Positions 17,893 through 25,124 of a DNA stretch of 46,620 bases are shown piece after piece. Numbering within the stretch: the first letter of the stretch is position 1; the number at the start of each line of letters is the position of its first letter. The notes beneath the pieces were generated by a model. That model did not search any database. It had not been told where the DNA came from and saw nothing but the letters and a program-made list of their open reading frames with translations. This DNA is from an uncultured Kiritimatiellota bacterium. GTDB lineage: Bacteria; Verrucomicrobiota; Kiritimatiellia; RFP12; UBA1067. The stretch lies in NCBI GenBank assembly GCA_934675625.1, contig CAKURH010000017.1:1-46620 (forward strand), written 5' to 3'. Both the position numbers and the translations under genes were made by a program.

Positions 17893-20060
17893 AATGCCTC
17901 CATCTGCTTCGGTTCAAGCCTAAAATATGCACCTGTATCCGATTCAATTGCACTTACTTGTAAACCATTGCGATCCGCCGCCTCTCCAACGATGGCCAAA
18001 CCAATTCCTATGCCGTTCTCCTTTGTGGTAAAGTTCGGTTCAAAAATAACCTGGTCTTCAATCAGGTCTACATCAATACCAGGCCCAGTATCTCTGTATT
18101 CAATGAAAGCCCCACCCCGGTTATCCCCACGGAAATCAATCGTTATCTTCTTTACTGGCGATTGTTTGTCTATCATCCAGAAAATACTGTTATCCAATAG
18201 ATTTGCAAAAACCGCCAACAAGTCACCTCGCCAACACTTAAATACCAAGCCTTCATCGCCTGTTATTTGAAGGCTGATATGGTTTTGGCTCATCACAACT
18301 GCAAACAACTGTTCTGCCTGTTGTACAATTGACTTCAACGACTCGTCTTTCTGGGGCCCCCGTTTAGTAATCGCAAAAGGATCAATCCGTTTAAATATCT
18401 CAACAAAGTTATCGACATTACCTTCGGTATTGCGCAACAACTCATCTGTCTTTCCAAAATAACGCTCTTCGCGACTCTTAAGGTAAAGTGTGTGATACTG
18501 TCTTAAATGAGGAATATCATTAACCATTCCATTCAACGGTCTCCGCCCTTCATGCAGAACAACCCCCATAATCTTGCCAAGGGTAGCCTGCCCTTGATAA
18601 ACAGCTATAGCCGTTTTAAGTTCCTCAACTAACTTACCCGTTTGCTGTTCTTTTTTATCGAGAAGTTTAATAATTTCTTCACCGCTTTTTTCCGGGATAT
18701 TTTTCTCATCAACGCCACGTCTGACGGCATCCTTAATCTCATCATAATCAGACAACTTAAGAATTTTCTCTCCAACGCCTCGTGTAGTCCGCCCCAATCC
18801 CGTATTCTTACGATACTTATATCGCCGCTCTTCGAGCAACGCAAGCACACGATGTGTCAAAGAAATGAGATTGTCATACGCAATCGTACCTTTCAACCCA
18901 TCACGTGCGCTTTTTTCTTCAAGACCAGATTGCTCTTCTGACTCAATTTGAACACAACCAATGACCTGATCGCTACCAATCCGCATCGTCGGATTCTGGA
19001 CGCGTCGTTTATTGAGATTCAGCCAGTCATGCTCAGAATCGCCCATTTCACTAATACGAAAACCGTTGCGATAAACACCGACCCCATTATACTCATTCAA
19101 GGCATTTCGAGCATCCAATTTGCCAGTAAACTCACTGCCGAATTTCTTGCTCCTTCGCACTAATCCGTCAATCGAATCCGAGTCTCGATCATATACCCGA
19201 ATGTCAAAGTATACATTCCCACATCCAGAGCCAGTGCCACCACAATTCACGGTCACCTCTTGGTCCTGGATATTATCCCCCTTCTGACACGAATACATCA
19301 AGTCGGAAGTTCCATCAAAAAACACACTCCCTTTGATGCGATAATCAAACAACTCAAACAAATGTATCGGCGAAAGGGTCTCTTGTAAATTGCCTTCTTC
19401 AAACCCTAAAACGCTTAATTTGATGTTAAAGTCATTAGTAATATCAATCGGATCATGCGATTCGGAAAACACATGAATTGGAATTGGCGAGATTAGTTTC
19501 TGCAATTCATGCTTGGCTTTCTTTCGCTGATCAACCGTCCATTGAGCAAGGAATTGCCAATCACCTTCTATTACAATCAACGTGCCATTTGCGTCTGTTG
19601 TATCTTGCGTCTCAATCAAGACTTCGACGTCATCAAGGTAGGCTGCCTTTTCAAACATATCCCACTGAAGGCAAAGTGTCGTTCGTTTACCATCAGCGAC
19701 AGTGTCCAACGTCATATAATTGCCCAAAATAGCCGACGCAAAACGGCCTATTCCCTTACGACCTTGTAACACGCGTCCATTGGGGCTTACCTTTCGATTT
19801 AGCTTGTCTCCCGTAGAAGGCACCATCCATTTGTCGACAACCGTCTGTCGAGTCATTCCATGTCCATTATCTTGCACGGAAACCCTTATGCTTTTTGCAT
19901 GCTTAGCCTCAATGCTAATTGACACTTCTGATGCATCCGCATCATACGAATTCTTAACAAGTTCCAAAAGCGCTGTCGAAGCATTTGCGATAAGTTCCCG
20001 ACCAATAGTAAGAATGTGGCGACCTGCAGGTCGGATATGGCATACCGCCGTGTCTCTCAT
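17889..20060 (-). CDS. Twin-GHKL ATPase/histidine kinase (MORC/MutL-like N-terminus, kinase C-terminus)
   Basis: 723 residues without membrane segments, so cytoplasmic. The first GHKL fold has N box ELVKNSYDADA (33-43), G1 VQDNGHGM (62-69) and G2 GRKGIGRFASAILG (100-113), and continues to YRNGFRISEMG...DWLNLNKRRVQNP (330-357), as in MORC/MutL-type ATPases found in restriction loci. A charged, probably coiled linker (about 400-490) leads to an H box with His503 in LHEGRRPLNGM. The second GHKL fold has NLLDNS (620-625), DTGPGID (657-663) and NGIGIGLAI (682-690). Two ATP-binding GHKL folds in one chain suggest that ATP-driven dimer closure in the N-terminus gates autophosphorylation. It overlaps both the upstream methyltransferase and the downstream receiver gene by four bases. 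Confidence 0.85.
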   Translation of the reverse strand: MRDTAVCHIRPAGRHILTIGRELIANASTALLELVKNSYDADASEVSISIEAKHAKSIRVSVQDNGHGMTRQTVVDKWMVPSTGDKLNRKVSPNGRVLQGRKGIGRFASAILGNYMTLDTVADGKRTTLCLQWDMFEKAAYLDDVEVLIETQDTTDANGTLIVIEGDWQFLAQWTVDQRKKAKHELQKLISPIPIHVFSESHDPIDITNDFNIKLSVLGFEEGNLQETLSPIHLFELFDYRIKGSVFFDGTSDLMYSCQKGDNIQDQEVTVNCGGTGSGCGNVYFDIRVYDRDSDSIDGLVRRSKKFGSEFTGKLDARNALNEYNGVGVYRNGFRISEMGDSEHDWLNLNKRRVQNPTMRIGSDQVIGCVQIESEEQSGLEEKSARDGLKGTIAYDNLISLTHRVLALLEERRYKYRKNTGLGRTTRGVGEKILKLSDYDEIKDAVRRGVDEKNIPEKSGEEIIKLLDKKEQQTGKLVEELKTAIAVYQGQATLGKIMGVVLHEGRRPLNGMVNDIPHLRQYHTLYLKSREERYFGKTDELLRNTEGNVDNFVEIFKRIDPFAITKRGPQKDESLKSIVQQAEQLFAVVMSQNHISLQITGDEGLVFKCWRGDLLAVFANLLDNSIFWMIDKQSPVKKITIDFRGDNRGGAFIEYRDTGPGIDVDLIEDQVIFEPNFTTKENGIGIGLAIVGEAADRNGLQVSAIESDTGAYFRLEPKQMEAL

Positions 20061-21331
20061 ACGAACCTCCTAACCGCTTCCGCGATTTTTCTCGCAAACA
20101 ACACCGGAACAGCATTGCCTATCTGACGATAAGGTGCGGCCCGGCCTGGCCTTTTTGAACGGCTCTCAAAATAATAATTATCGGGGAATGTCTGCAAGCG
20201 CGCAGCTTCACGAATCGAAATCGAACGGTTTTGCTTGATGTCGGGATGGATGTAATAATGCCCATCTTTGTGAATGTGTGCGACTACTGTATGGCACACA
20301 TGTTCATCATTCGCAACGACTTTGAAACGATCTTTAAACGCTTCACGGTTCGTATGTGTTTGCAATCTCTTCGGCAAAGTCTCATAACTCAACCGTTTGC
20401 GTTCCCTATCCCAAAGTTCAACCACCCGTCTGTAGATCTCCAAGTCATTCGCATTGTTTGGACGAGATTGATGCTGAGTTACAGGAATCTCCACATCCAA
20501 CACGTTGGTAGCCTTCAGTGCCGCTTTGGAATCTCCAGTCACATGAAGATCAAAAGGCTTCGCTGCTTCACCTGCAGACAAAGTCGGCAATCCATCCAAC
20601 ATCTCTTTGACCGTATACTTAAACGGCTTACCCCGCAGCTTGGGATATTTGAATTTTTGTACCCCTCGAACCCCAATGATGATCACCCTCTTCCGCGCCT
20701 GTGGGATACCGAGTTCTTTGGTATTGATGGTCTCATAGGATGTCATATATCCAGCATCCTTAAAACCATCAATCATCATATCCAAATACTTATTTCCGTC
20801 TTTATCAGCTGCAGACAGAAGGCCCACAACATTCTCAAACACAAAACACTTCGGGCGATAGTGTTCCAAGAATTTGATGTAATAACGGAAAAGGTAATTT
20901 CGAGGATTTCCTTCCATTGACTTTCTTGCCCGTCCCACCAACGAGTATGCTTGACAAGGCGGGCCTCCTATAATCAAATCAATCGGTTGGCCTCCTGTGT
21001 CTTCATCAATTGTCTGAAACAAGGACGGCAACGTCTTCTCTCCAATCTCCTTGTTAATCACCGAATCAAGAATCTTTTGAGGAATCTCTTTATAGAACTC
21101 ATCTCGCGAAGACGTTCCCTTCAGATAGTCACGGTAGATATCCAATTTATCATTTTGCTTCAGCCAGTGATATGCCATTCGTGTCTTAAGCGTGTAACAA
21201 GCGGCTTGATCGATTTCTACATGCGCGACAGGAGTATATCCAGCTTGAATAAATCCCTCCGACAACCCTCCACATCCTGCGAAGAGATCTATGAATCGAA
21301 TTTCATTATTTTGCTTTTGGTTACGACTCAT
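20057..21331 (-). CDS. DNA (cytosine-5) methyltransferase, third copy, paired with the kinase
   Basis: 424 residues from the ATG at 21331, chosen over an in-frame GTG at 21337 because GGGAG sits five bases upstream and the ATG overlaps the DUF488 stop as ATGA. Motifs, numbered from the GTG reading: I FIDLFAGCGGLSEGFIQAG (15-33), IV IGGPPCQAYS (Cys128), VI VFENVVGL, VIII PQARKRVIIIG, IX ISIREAARLQTFPDNY and X YRQIGNAVPVLFA. An insertion of about 40 residues between motifs II and IV (HWLKQNDKLDIYRDYL onward) makes it longer than the other two. Because it is coupled to the kinase rather than to the restriction subunits, it may protect a different site or supply the methylation state that the kinase system reads; both are hypotheses. 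Confidence 0.93.
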   Translation of the reverse strand: MSRNQKQNNEIRFIDLFAGCGGLSEGFIQAGYTPVAHVEIDQAACYTLKTRMAYHWLKQNDKLDIYRDYLKGTSSRDEFYKEIPQKILDSVINKEIGEKTLPSLFQTIDEDTGGQPIDLIIGGPPCQAYSLVGRARKSMEGNPRNYLFRYYIKFLEHYRPKCFVFENVVGLLSAADKDGNKYLDMMIDGFKDAGYMTSYETINTKELGIPQARKRVIIIGVRGVQKFKYPKLRGKPFKYTVKEMLDGLPTLSAGEAAKPFDLHVTGDSKAALKATNVLDVEIPVTQHQSRPNNANDLEIYRRVVELWDRERKRLSYETLPKRLQTHTNREAFKDRFKVVANDEHVCHTVVAHIHKDGHYYIHPDIKQNRSISIREAARLQTFPDNYYFESRSKRPGRAAPYRQIGNAVPVLFARKIAEAVRRFV

Positions 21332-22260
21332 GCACACTCCCGCATTTCAATTATTCGTTCATACTGAACACCCGTTCGTTCCGTAAGCGCGTTTAAGACG
21401 CGCGTGCGGTGACACTGAGCCGGATTGGCCTCGAAACAAGTCAAGGCAATCGAGCCTTCAGATTCCAGCAGCCGCGCCAACAAGTCGAGCGTTTCACCCT
21501 GTCGAGCCAAGACTGTCTTCTCATAACGGTCAAAAAGGTCGTCGTAATCTGACTGATAGCGAAGGTCTGTTCGCTCGTAACTCGGAATTCCAAGTTCCGG
21601 CAGATGCCGGTATTCAATGCCGAGTCCATCACAAGCTTTCTGCAACGTTGACTTTGAAAACCCATACTTTCGGCTGATTGGATTCCTCCGCACATCACAC
21701 AGCACCTTGATGCCATTTCGAATCAAAGCATTGAGATAGCCCTCCAGTGTTCGTCCCTCATAGCCGATAGAAGCCAATGGCACGATCTTTGTTGGACGAG
21801 CCGTCCTAATCTTGGCCATCGCCTCAGCATCCTCTCCCAGCACAAGATCTTTGATTTTGCTGTTGATCGCCCAATACGGATAACGCCGATAAACATCGGC
21901 GATGAGTTCCCGACCACGATGCGGATAATTCCGACGAAACTGAACAAGACGCTCCGCCATGACACGCTTTTCAAACACGCGGACTCTGCCGGATTCTGTC
22001 AACGTCCACCGCTTTTTGTCTTTATCTTCGGGATTGACGGCCTTTAACAGCCGCTTTTCTTCCAACTTGCGGATGTCTTGCGCGAGCGTTGACGAATAAC
22101 ACCCTTGCCTAAAGGGAATGAACTCATAAGACGGGACGGATTCTTCCAGTCTTGAATACATGAACATCAGCTTCTGCACCTCAATCGGCTTCAAACCATT
22201 CGGCTCGGTGCCGATCAGGGACAGAATCAAATTCTCTTGCGCAAGCGTCATGGTCAACAT
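21328..22260 (-). CDS. Panacea-like domain fused to DUF488 protein, first gene of the defence operon
   Basis: 310 residues from the ATG at 22260; an ATG at 22251 is also possible and is the only one kept in the duplicated copy at 23515. Residues 1-90 (PIEVQKLMFMYSRLEE, FIPFRQGCYSSTLAQDIRKL) resemble the Panacea/SocA-type domain found in many defence and toxin-antitoxin proteins, leading into a winged-helix-like segment (KRWTLTESGRVRVFEKRV). Residues about 155-310 are a DUF488 domain: CDVRRNPISRKYGFS, YRHLPELGIPSYER, and CFEANPAQCHRTRV with the typical C-x-E...CHR. DUF488 activity is not established. The gene begins just after an extended -10 promoter and overlaps the next gene as ATGA, so it leads the operon. 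A regulatory or auxiliary role is an inference. Confidence 0.75.
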   Translation of the reverse strand: MLTMTLAQENLILSLIGTEPNGLKPIEVQKLMFMYSRLEESVPSYEFIPFRQGCYSSTLAQDIRKLEEKRLLKAVNPEDKDKKRWTLTESGRVRVFEKRVMAERLVQFRRNYPHRGRELIADVYRRYPYWAINSKIKDLVLGEDAEAMAKIRTARPTKIVPLASIGYEGRTLEGYLNALIRNGIKVLCDVRRNPISRKYGFSKSTLQKACDGLGIEYRHLPELGIPSYERTDLRYQSDYDDLFDRYEKTVLARQGETLDLLARLLESEGSIALTCFEANPAQCHRTRVLNALTERTGVQYERIIEMRECA

Positions 22261-22317
22261 TTCTCTACTTGAAATTCACCTGTATTATACCAAACTTCCC
22301 TGCAACCGCGTATTAGG
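22066..22317. repeat. Direct repeat copy A: 5' end and promoter of the DUF488 gene
   Basis: This stretch (promoter plus first ~65 codons of the DUF488 gene) recurs in the same orientation at 23390-23580 with many substitutions and one 60-65-base in-frame deletion. Shared phrases include GAGCGTTGACGAATA, CTCTTGCGCAAGCGTCATGG and TATTATACCAAACTT. The two copies bracket the RhuM-like gene. Confidence 0.85.
22284..22292 (-). promoter_or_regulatory. Extended -10 promoter of the eight-gene defence operon
   Basis: The minus strand reads TGGTATAAT, ending 23 bases before the ATG at 22260. No good -35 box is seen, so it is an extended -10 type. All eight downstream genes are separated by at most 26 bases or overlap, and no other promoter-like box was noticed inside, so this may drive the whole 12.3-kb operon. 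The same promoter is duplicated at 23548-23556. Confidence 0.6.
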
Positions 22318-22450
22318 CCTCTCGACTTTTCCGTGAACGCCGCAAACCTTACACCACCCTGCCCGTCTTCGGTGCAGACGGCACAGAGGCCGTCCCTCCC
22401 GAACCCCTACAGATCGCTACTGAACAACACAACTGGCTATTTTCCTCGCC

Positions 22451-23359
22451 TCACGGCAACAACGCCAAAATGACAGACGGATCGAGTTCCATCTTCATCA
22501 GCGCGAAGAGCGCGGAACCCGCATCCTTGAGCGAGGCACCGATGTGCCACACCGTGTTGTCAATGATGAGGAAGCGATCGTGCGACTTCTGGTAGCCCTT
22601 GACCGTAATCGGCAGGGACGGATACTGTTTCGCGTAATTGGCGAGTGCCGGAGCAAGTTTCGGCGAGTTGGGCTTGAGCGTGTAGACCGTGCAATCGACC
22701 TGGACGCGGCGGTTGCCCAGCAACATCAGCGTCCGCTCGTCGATGTAGTTGTCGATGAGGACGATACGATGCCGCGCCGTCTTCACGATGCGCGTCAACT
22801 CGAACTGCGCATCGAGCATCTGTCCGTCGCGCAACACCTTCTCTTTCGGAGGAAGCGCGGTCTGTACAAAGTAATCAACCTTCTCTTCCAGTTCGACAAT
22901 CCGACGGTCATGCGATGCCAAGCGACGATCCATCTCGCCGGAAAGGGCCAGATACCGTCTATCGTCAACCGCGACACCATTTAGGATATACCGCTTCAGA
23001 ATCTGCGTCGTCCAAATGCGGAACTTGGTCGCCTGAAGCGAGTTCACCCGGTATCCAACTGCAATGATCACATCAAGGTTGTAGAAGTTTATGAGATGAT
23101 GCTGAACCTTGCCGCCGATAGCCCCATGCCGAGTGGTCGTTTCCATTTTGGAAACAACCAGTTCCTCATGCAACTCCCCTGTAGCAAAGATATTCTTGAG
23201 ATGCTTGCTGATTGCGGCTTTCTTCACGCCGAACAAATCGGCAATTTTCTGCTGCGGCAACCAGATGCTCTCATCCTGCAACCTGACTTCAAGTCGCAAG
23301 GTTTCATTCGGCTGATAAACGACTATCTCGTTCTTCGGCACCAGAAGTCTTTCTTCCAT
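22451..23359 (-). CDS. RhuM-family protein with C-terminal single HKD-like motif
   Basis: 302 residues. The ATG at 23359 has an ideal ribosome site (AAGGAGGT, six bases upstream). Residues 1-150 are RhuM-like: WLPQQKIADLFGVKKAAISK (a putative helix-turn-helix), then INFYNLDVIIAVGYRVNS and FRIWTTQILKRYILNG, diagnostic for the family. A helical linker (LEEKVDYFV) precedes residues 200-302, where IVLIDNYIDERTLMLL and HDRFLIID resemble half of a phospholipase-D/Nuc fold (H-x-R-x4-D, Arg replacing the usual Lys). RhuM-family proteins are common next to restriction and mobile-element genes, but their biochemical role is unknown. It lies 15 bases after a 46-codon open frame and uses the duplicated promoter at 23548. 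A 190-base gap with no clear terminator separates it from the defence operon. Confidence 0.8.
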   Translation of the reverse strand: MEERLLVPKNEIVVYQPNETLRLEVRLQDESIWLPQQKIADLFGVKKAAISKHLKNIFATGELHEELVVSKMETTTRHGAIGGKVQHHLINFYNLDVIIAVGYRVNSLQATKFRIWTTQILKRYILNGVAVDDRRYLALSGEMDRRLASHDRRIVELEEKVDYFVQTALPPKEKVLRDGQMLDAQFELTRIVKTARHRIVLIDNYIDERTLMLLGNRRVQVDCTVYTLKPNSPKLAPALANYAKQYPSLPITVKGYQKSHDRFLIIDNTVWHIGASLKDAGSALFALMKMELDPSVILALLP

Positions 23360-23374
23360 CTTAAGACCTCCTTG

Positions 23375-23515
23375 TCAGATCTGCCCCAACTTACGGACGT
23401 TTTGCACGAGCGTTGACGAATAGCGCCCCTGCCAAAAGGAAATAACAATCGGCTTCAAGCCGTCCGGCTCCGTGCCGATAAGAGACAGAATCAGGTTCTC
23501 TTGCGCAAGCGTCAT
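23375..23515 (-). CDS. 46-residue truncated paralogue of the DUF488-gene N-terminus
   Basis: Reads MTLAQENLILSLIGTEPDGL, then KPIVISFWQGRYSSTLVQ, then NVRKLGQI and a TGA at 23375-23377. It matches the first ~65 residues of the protein encoded at 21328-22260 except for an in-frame loss of about 20 residues (the segment starting EVQKLMF), and it stops where that protein continues EEKRLL. The frame is intact despite many silent-looking changes, and the stop lies just before the ribosome site of the RhuM-like gene. It may be a decaying remnant or a functional coupling/leader peptide. Either way it shows the promoter and 5' end were duplicated. Confidence 0.55.
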   Translation of the reverse strand: MTLAQENLILSLIGTEPDGLKPIVISFWQGRYSSTLVQNVRKLGQI

Positions 23516-23580
23516 GGTCAGCGTTTCTCTATTTGGAATTCATCCGTATTATACCAAACTTCGTTTGCGCCCGCGCATCA
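23390..23580. repeat. Direct repeat copy B: degenerate copy of the DUF488 promoter and 5' end
   Basis: Same orientation as copy A (22066-22317). It includes CACGAGCGTTGACGAATA, CTTGCGCAAGCGTCATGG and GTATTATACCAAACTTCG. Copy B has lost the first of two ATGs (ATG to ACG) and 60-65 bases of coding sequence. Confidence 0.85.
23548..23556 (-). promoter_or_regulatory. Duplicated extended -10 promoter for the RhuM-like gene
   Basis: TGGTATAAT on the minus strand, 32 bases before the ATG at 23515. Its surroundings match those of the defence-operon promoter at 22284-22292, so both transcription units should be read by the same polymerase form and perhaps respond to the same regulator. Confidence 0.55.
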
Positions 23581-23664
23581 GACCCAGCACCTTCGCCACC
23601 TCATTCCGCCCTCCTACGCGACCTCAAACCCAAGCCGAGGACGTCCGCCCCCGCAATCATACAA

Positions 23665-23693
23665 ATGGCGTGGCACCGATGGTGCCACGCCAT
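23665..23693 (-). terminator. Perfect 13-bp hairpin after lysC
   Basis: ATGGCGTGGCACC and its exact complement flank a three-base GAT/ATC loop, 19 bases after the lysC stop codon. The trailing ATTTGTAT on the minus strand is only moderately U-rich. A terminator is the simplest reading, but such a long perfect palindrome could also be a dispersed repeat. Confidence 0.55.
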
Positions 23694-23711
23694 ACTTTCA
23701 AGCCCGTCTCC

Positions 23712-25076
23712 TTAGCCGAAGAACGCCTTGTAGAGCGCGCGGACGGCCGCGTCGCGGTCCTGCGTGCGGATCGCGAGCATGAACGACACTTCCGACGAGC
23801 CCTGGTTCACCATCGACATCGAGATGCCCGCCGACGCGAGCGCGAGGCACGCCTTGGCGAGCATGCCGGGCGTGTAGCACATGCCCTCGCCCACGACCAT
23901 CACCATCGTGAGGTCGCGCTCGATCGTCACGAAGTCGGGGTCGAGCTGCGCCTTGATCTCGTTGATGATCTTGCGGTCGCGCTCCTTCGGCAGGTACTGG
24001 CCCTTGACGACGACGCACTGCGAGTCGACGCCCGACGGCATGTGCTCGTAGGAGATGCCGTTCTCCTCCAAGATCTGCAGAAGCCGGCGGCCGAAGCCAA
24101 TCTGGCGGTTCATAAGGTACTTCTCGACGACGATGTTGCAGAAGCCGTCCGCCGACGCGATGCCGACGACCGTGCCCGGCACGACGCGCCGCGACTGCTG
24201 GATCATCGTGCCCGGCTCGCTCGGATGGTTCGTGTTGCGGATGTTGATCGGGATGCGCGCCTTGACGGCCGGGATGACCGCGTCGTCGTTGAAGACGCCG
24301 AAGCCCGCGTAGGAGAGCTCGCGCATCTCGCGGTACGTCATCGTCGGAATGCCCTCGCCGTCCTTCACCTCCGCGACAATGCGCGGATCGCACGGATAGA
24401 CCGAATCGACGTCCGTGAAGTTCTCGTAGACGTCGGCGCAGACGGCCGCCGCGAGGATGGAGCCGGTGATGTCGCTGCCGCCGCGCGGGAACGTCGCGAC
24501 CTTGCCCTCGCGCGTGTAGCCGAAGAAGCCGGGGTAGATGACGATGCCGTCGAAGTTCGAGAACGCCCGCGCAAGCCGCGCGTAGCTTTCGGGATCAAGC
24601 GTCGCGTCGCCGAAATTCCCCATGAGGATCATGCCCGTGTCCTTCGGGCTCGCGTAGCGCGCCTTCTTGCCGCGCGCCTCGAAGGCGACGGCGACGAGCT
24701 TCGCGTTGTTGTCCTCGCCCGCCGCCTTCATCAAGTCCATGAACTCGTCCTTCGCGAGCGTCGCGACCTGGGCGATGCGGTCGTGCAGATCCATCTCGAT
24801 CCGGCGGACGATCTCCTCGCCGAGGTTCAGCTCCTGCGCCATCTGGGCGTAGCGCTCGACGACCTCGCCGAACGCGCGGTCGGTGTTCTCGCCCTTCAGC
24901 GCCGTCTCCGCGAGCGCAATCAGGAGATCCGTCACCTTCGTGTCGCCGCTGTGGCGCTTGCCCGGGGCCGAGACGACCACGAGCCGCCGCGCGGGATCCG
25001 CGAGGACGATGTCGATGACCTTGTTGAGCTGCGCCGCGTTCGCGAGCGACGAGCCGCCGAATTTGCAAACCTTCAT
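23712..25076 (-). CDS. lysC: Aspartate kinase
   Basis: 454 residues. KFGGSSLANA at the N-terminus is the aspartokinase signature; GGSDITGSILAAAVCADVYENFTDVDSVYPCDPR is the substrate/ATP region. The C-terminal third has two ACT-type segments (FCNIVVEKYLMNRQIGFGRR and MVMVVGEGMCYTPGMLAKAC). It phosphorylates L-aspartate, the first step to lysine, threonine, methionine and diaminopimelate, in the cytoplasm; the ACT domains normally give feedback control by lysine or threonine. It is monofunctional, since no homoserine dehydrogenase part is present. It lies 48 bases after fucI, an unusual partner, and is followed by a strong hairpin, so it ends the transcription unit. The ribosome site is weak (GGGA). 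Confidence 0.95.
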   Translation of the reverse strand: MKVCKFGGSSLANAAQLNKVIDIVLADPARRLVVVSAPGKRHSGDTKVTDLLIALAETALKGENTDRAFGEVVERYAQMAQELNLGEEIVRRIEMDLHDRIAQVATLAKDEFMDLMKAAGEDNNAKLVAVAFEARGKKARYASPKDTGMILMGNFGDATLDPESYARLARAFSNFDGIVIYPGFFGYTREGKVATFPRGGSDITGSILAAAVCADVYENFTDVDSVYPCDPRIVAEVKDGEGIPTMTYREMRELSYAGFGVFNDDAVIPAVKARIPINIRNTNHPSEPGTMIQQSRRVVPGTVVGIASADGFCNIVVEKYLMNRQIGFGRRLLQILEENGISYEHMPSGVDSQCVVVKGQYLPKERDRKIINEIKAQLDPDFVTIERDLTMVMVVGEGMCYTPGMLAKACLALASAGISMSMVNQGSSEVSFMLAIRTQDRDAAVRALYKAFFG

Positions 25077-25124
25077 GTTCTGATTCCCAGACGTCCTTGT
25101 GTCTGCTCCTTGTCGAATGTCCTT

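Noticed and set aside
23665..23693. Transposon terminal repeat
   Set aside because: Single palindrome directly after lysC with no matching partner in the window; a terminator is simpler.
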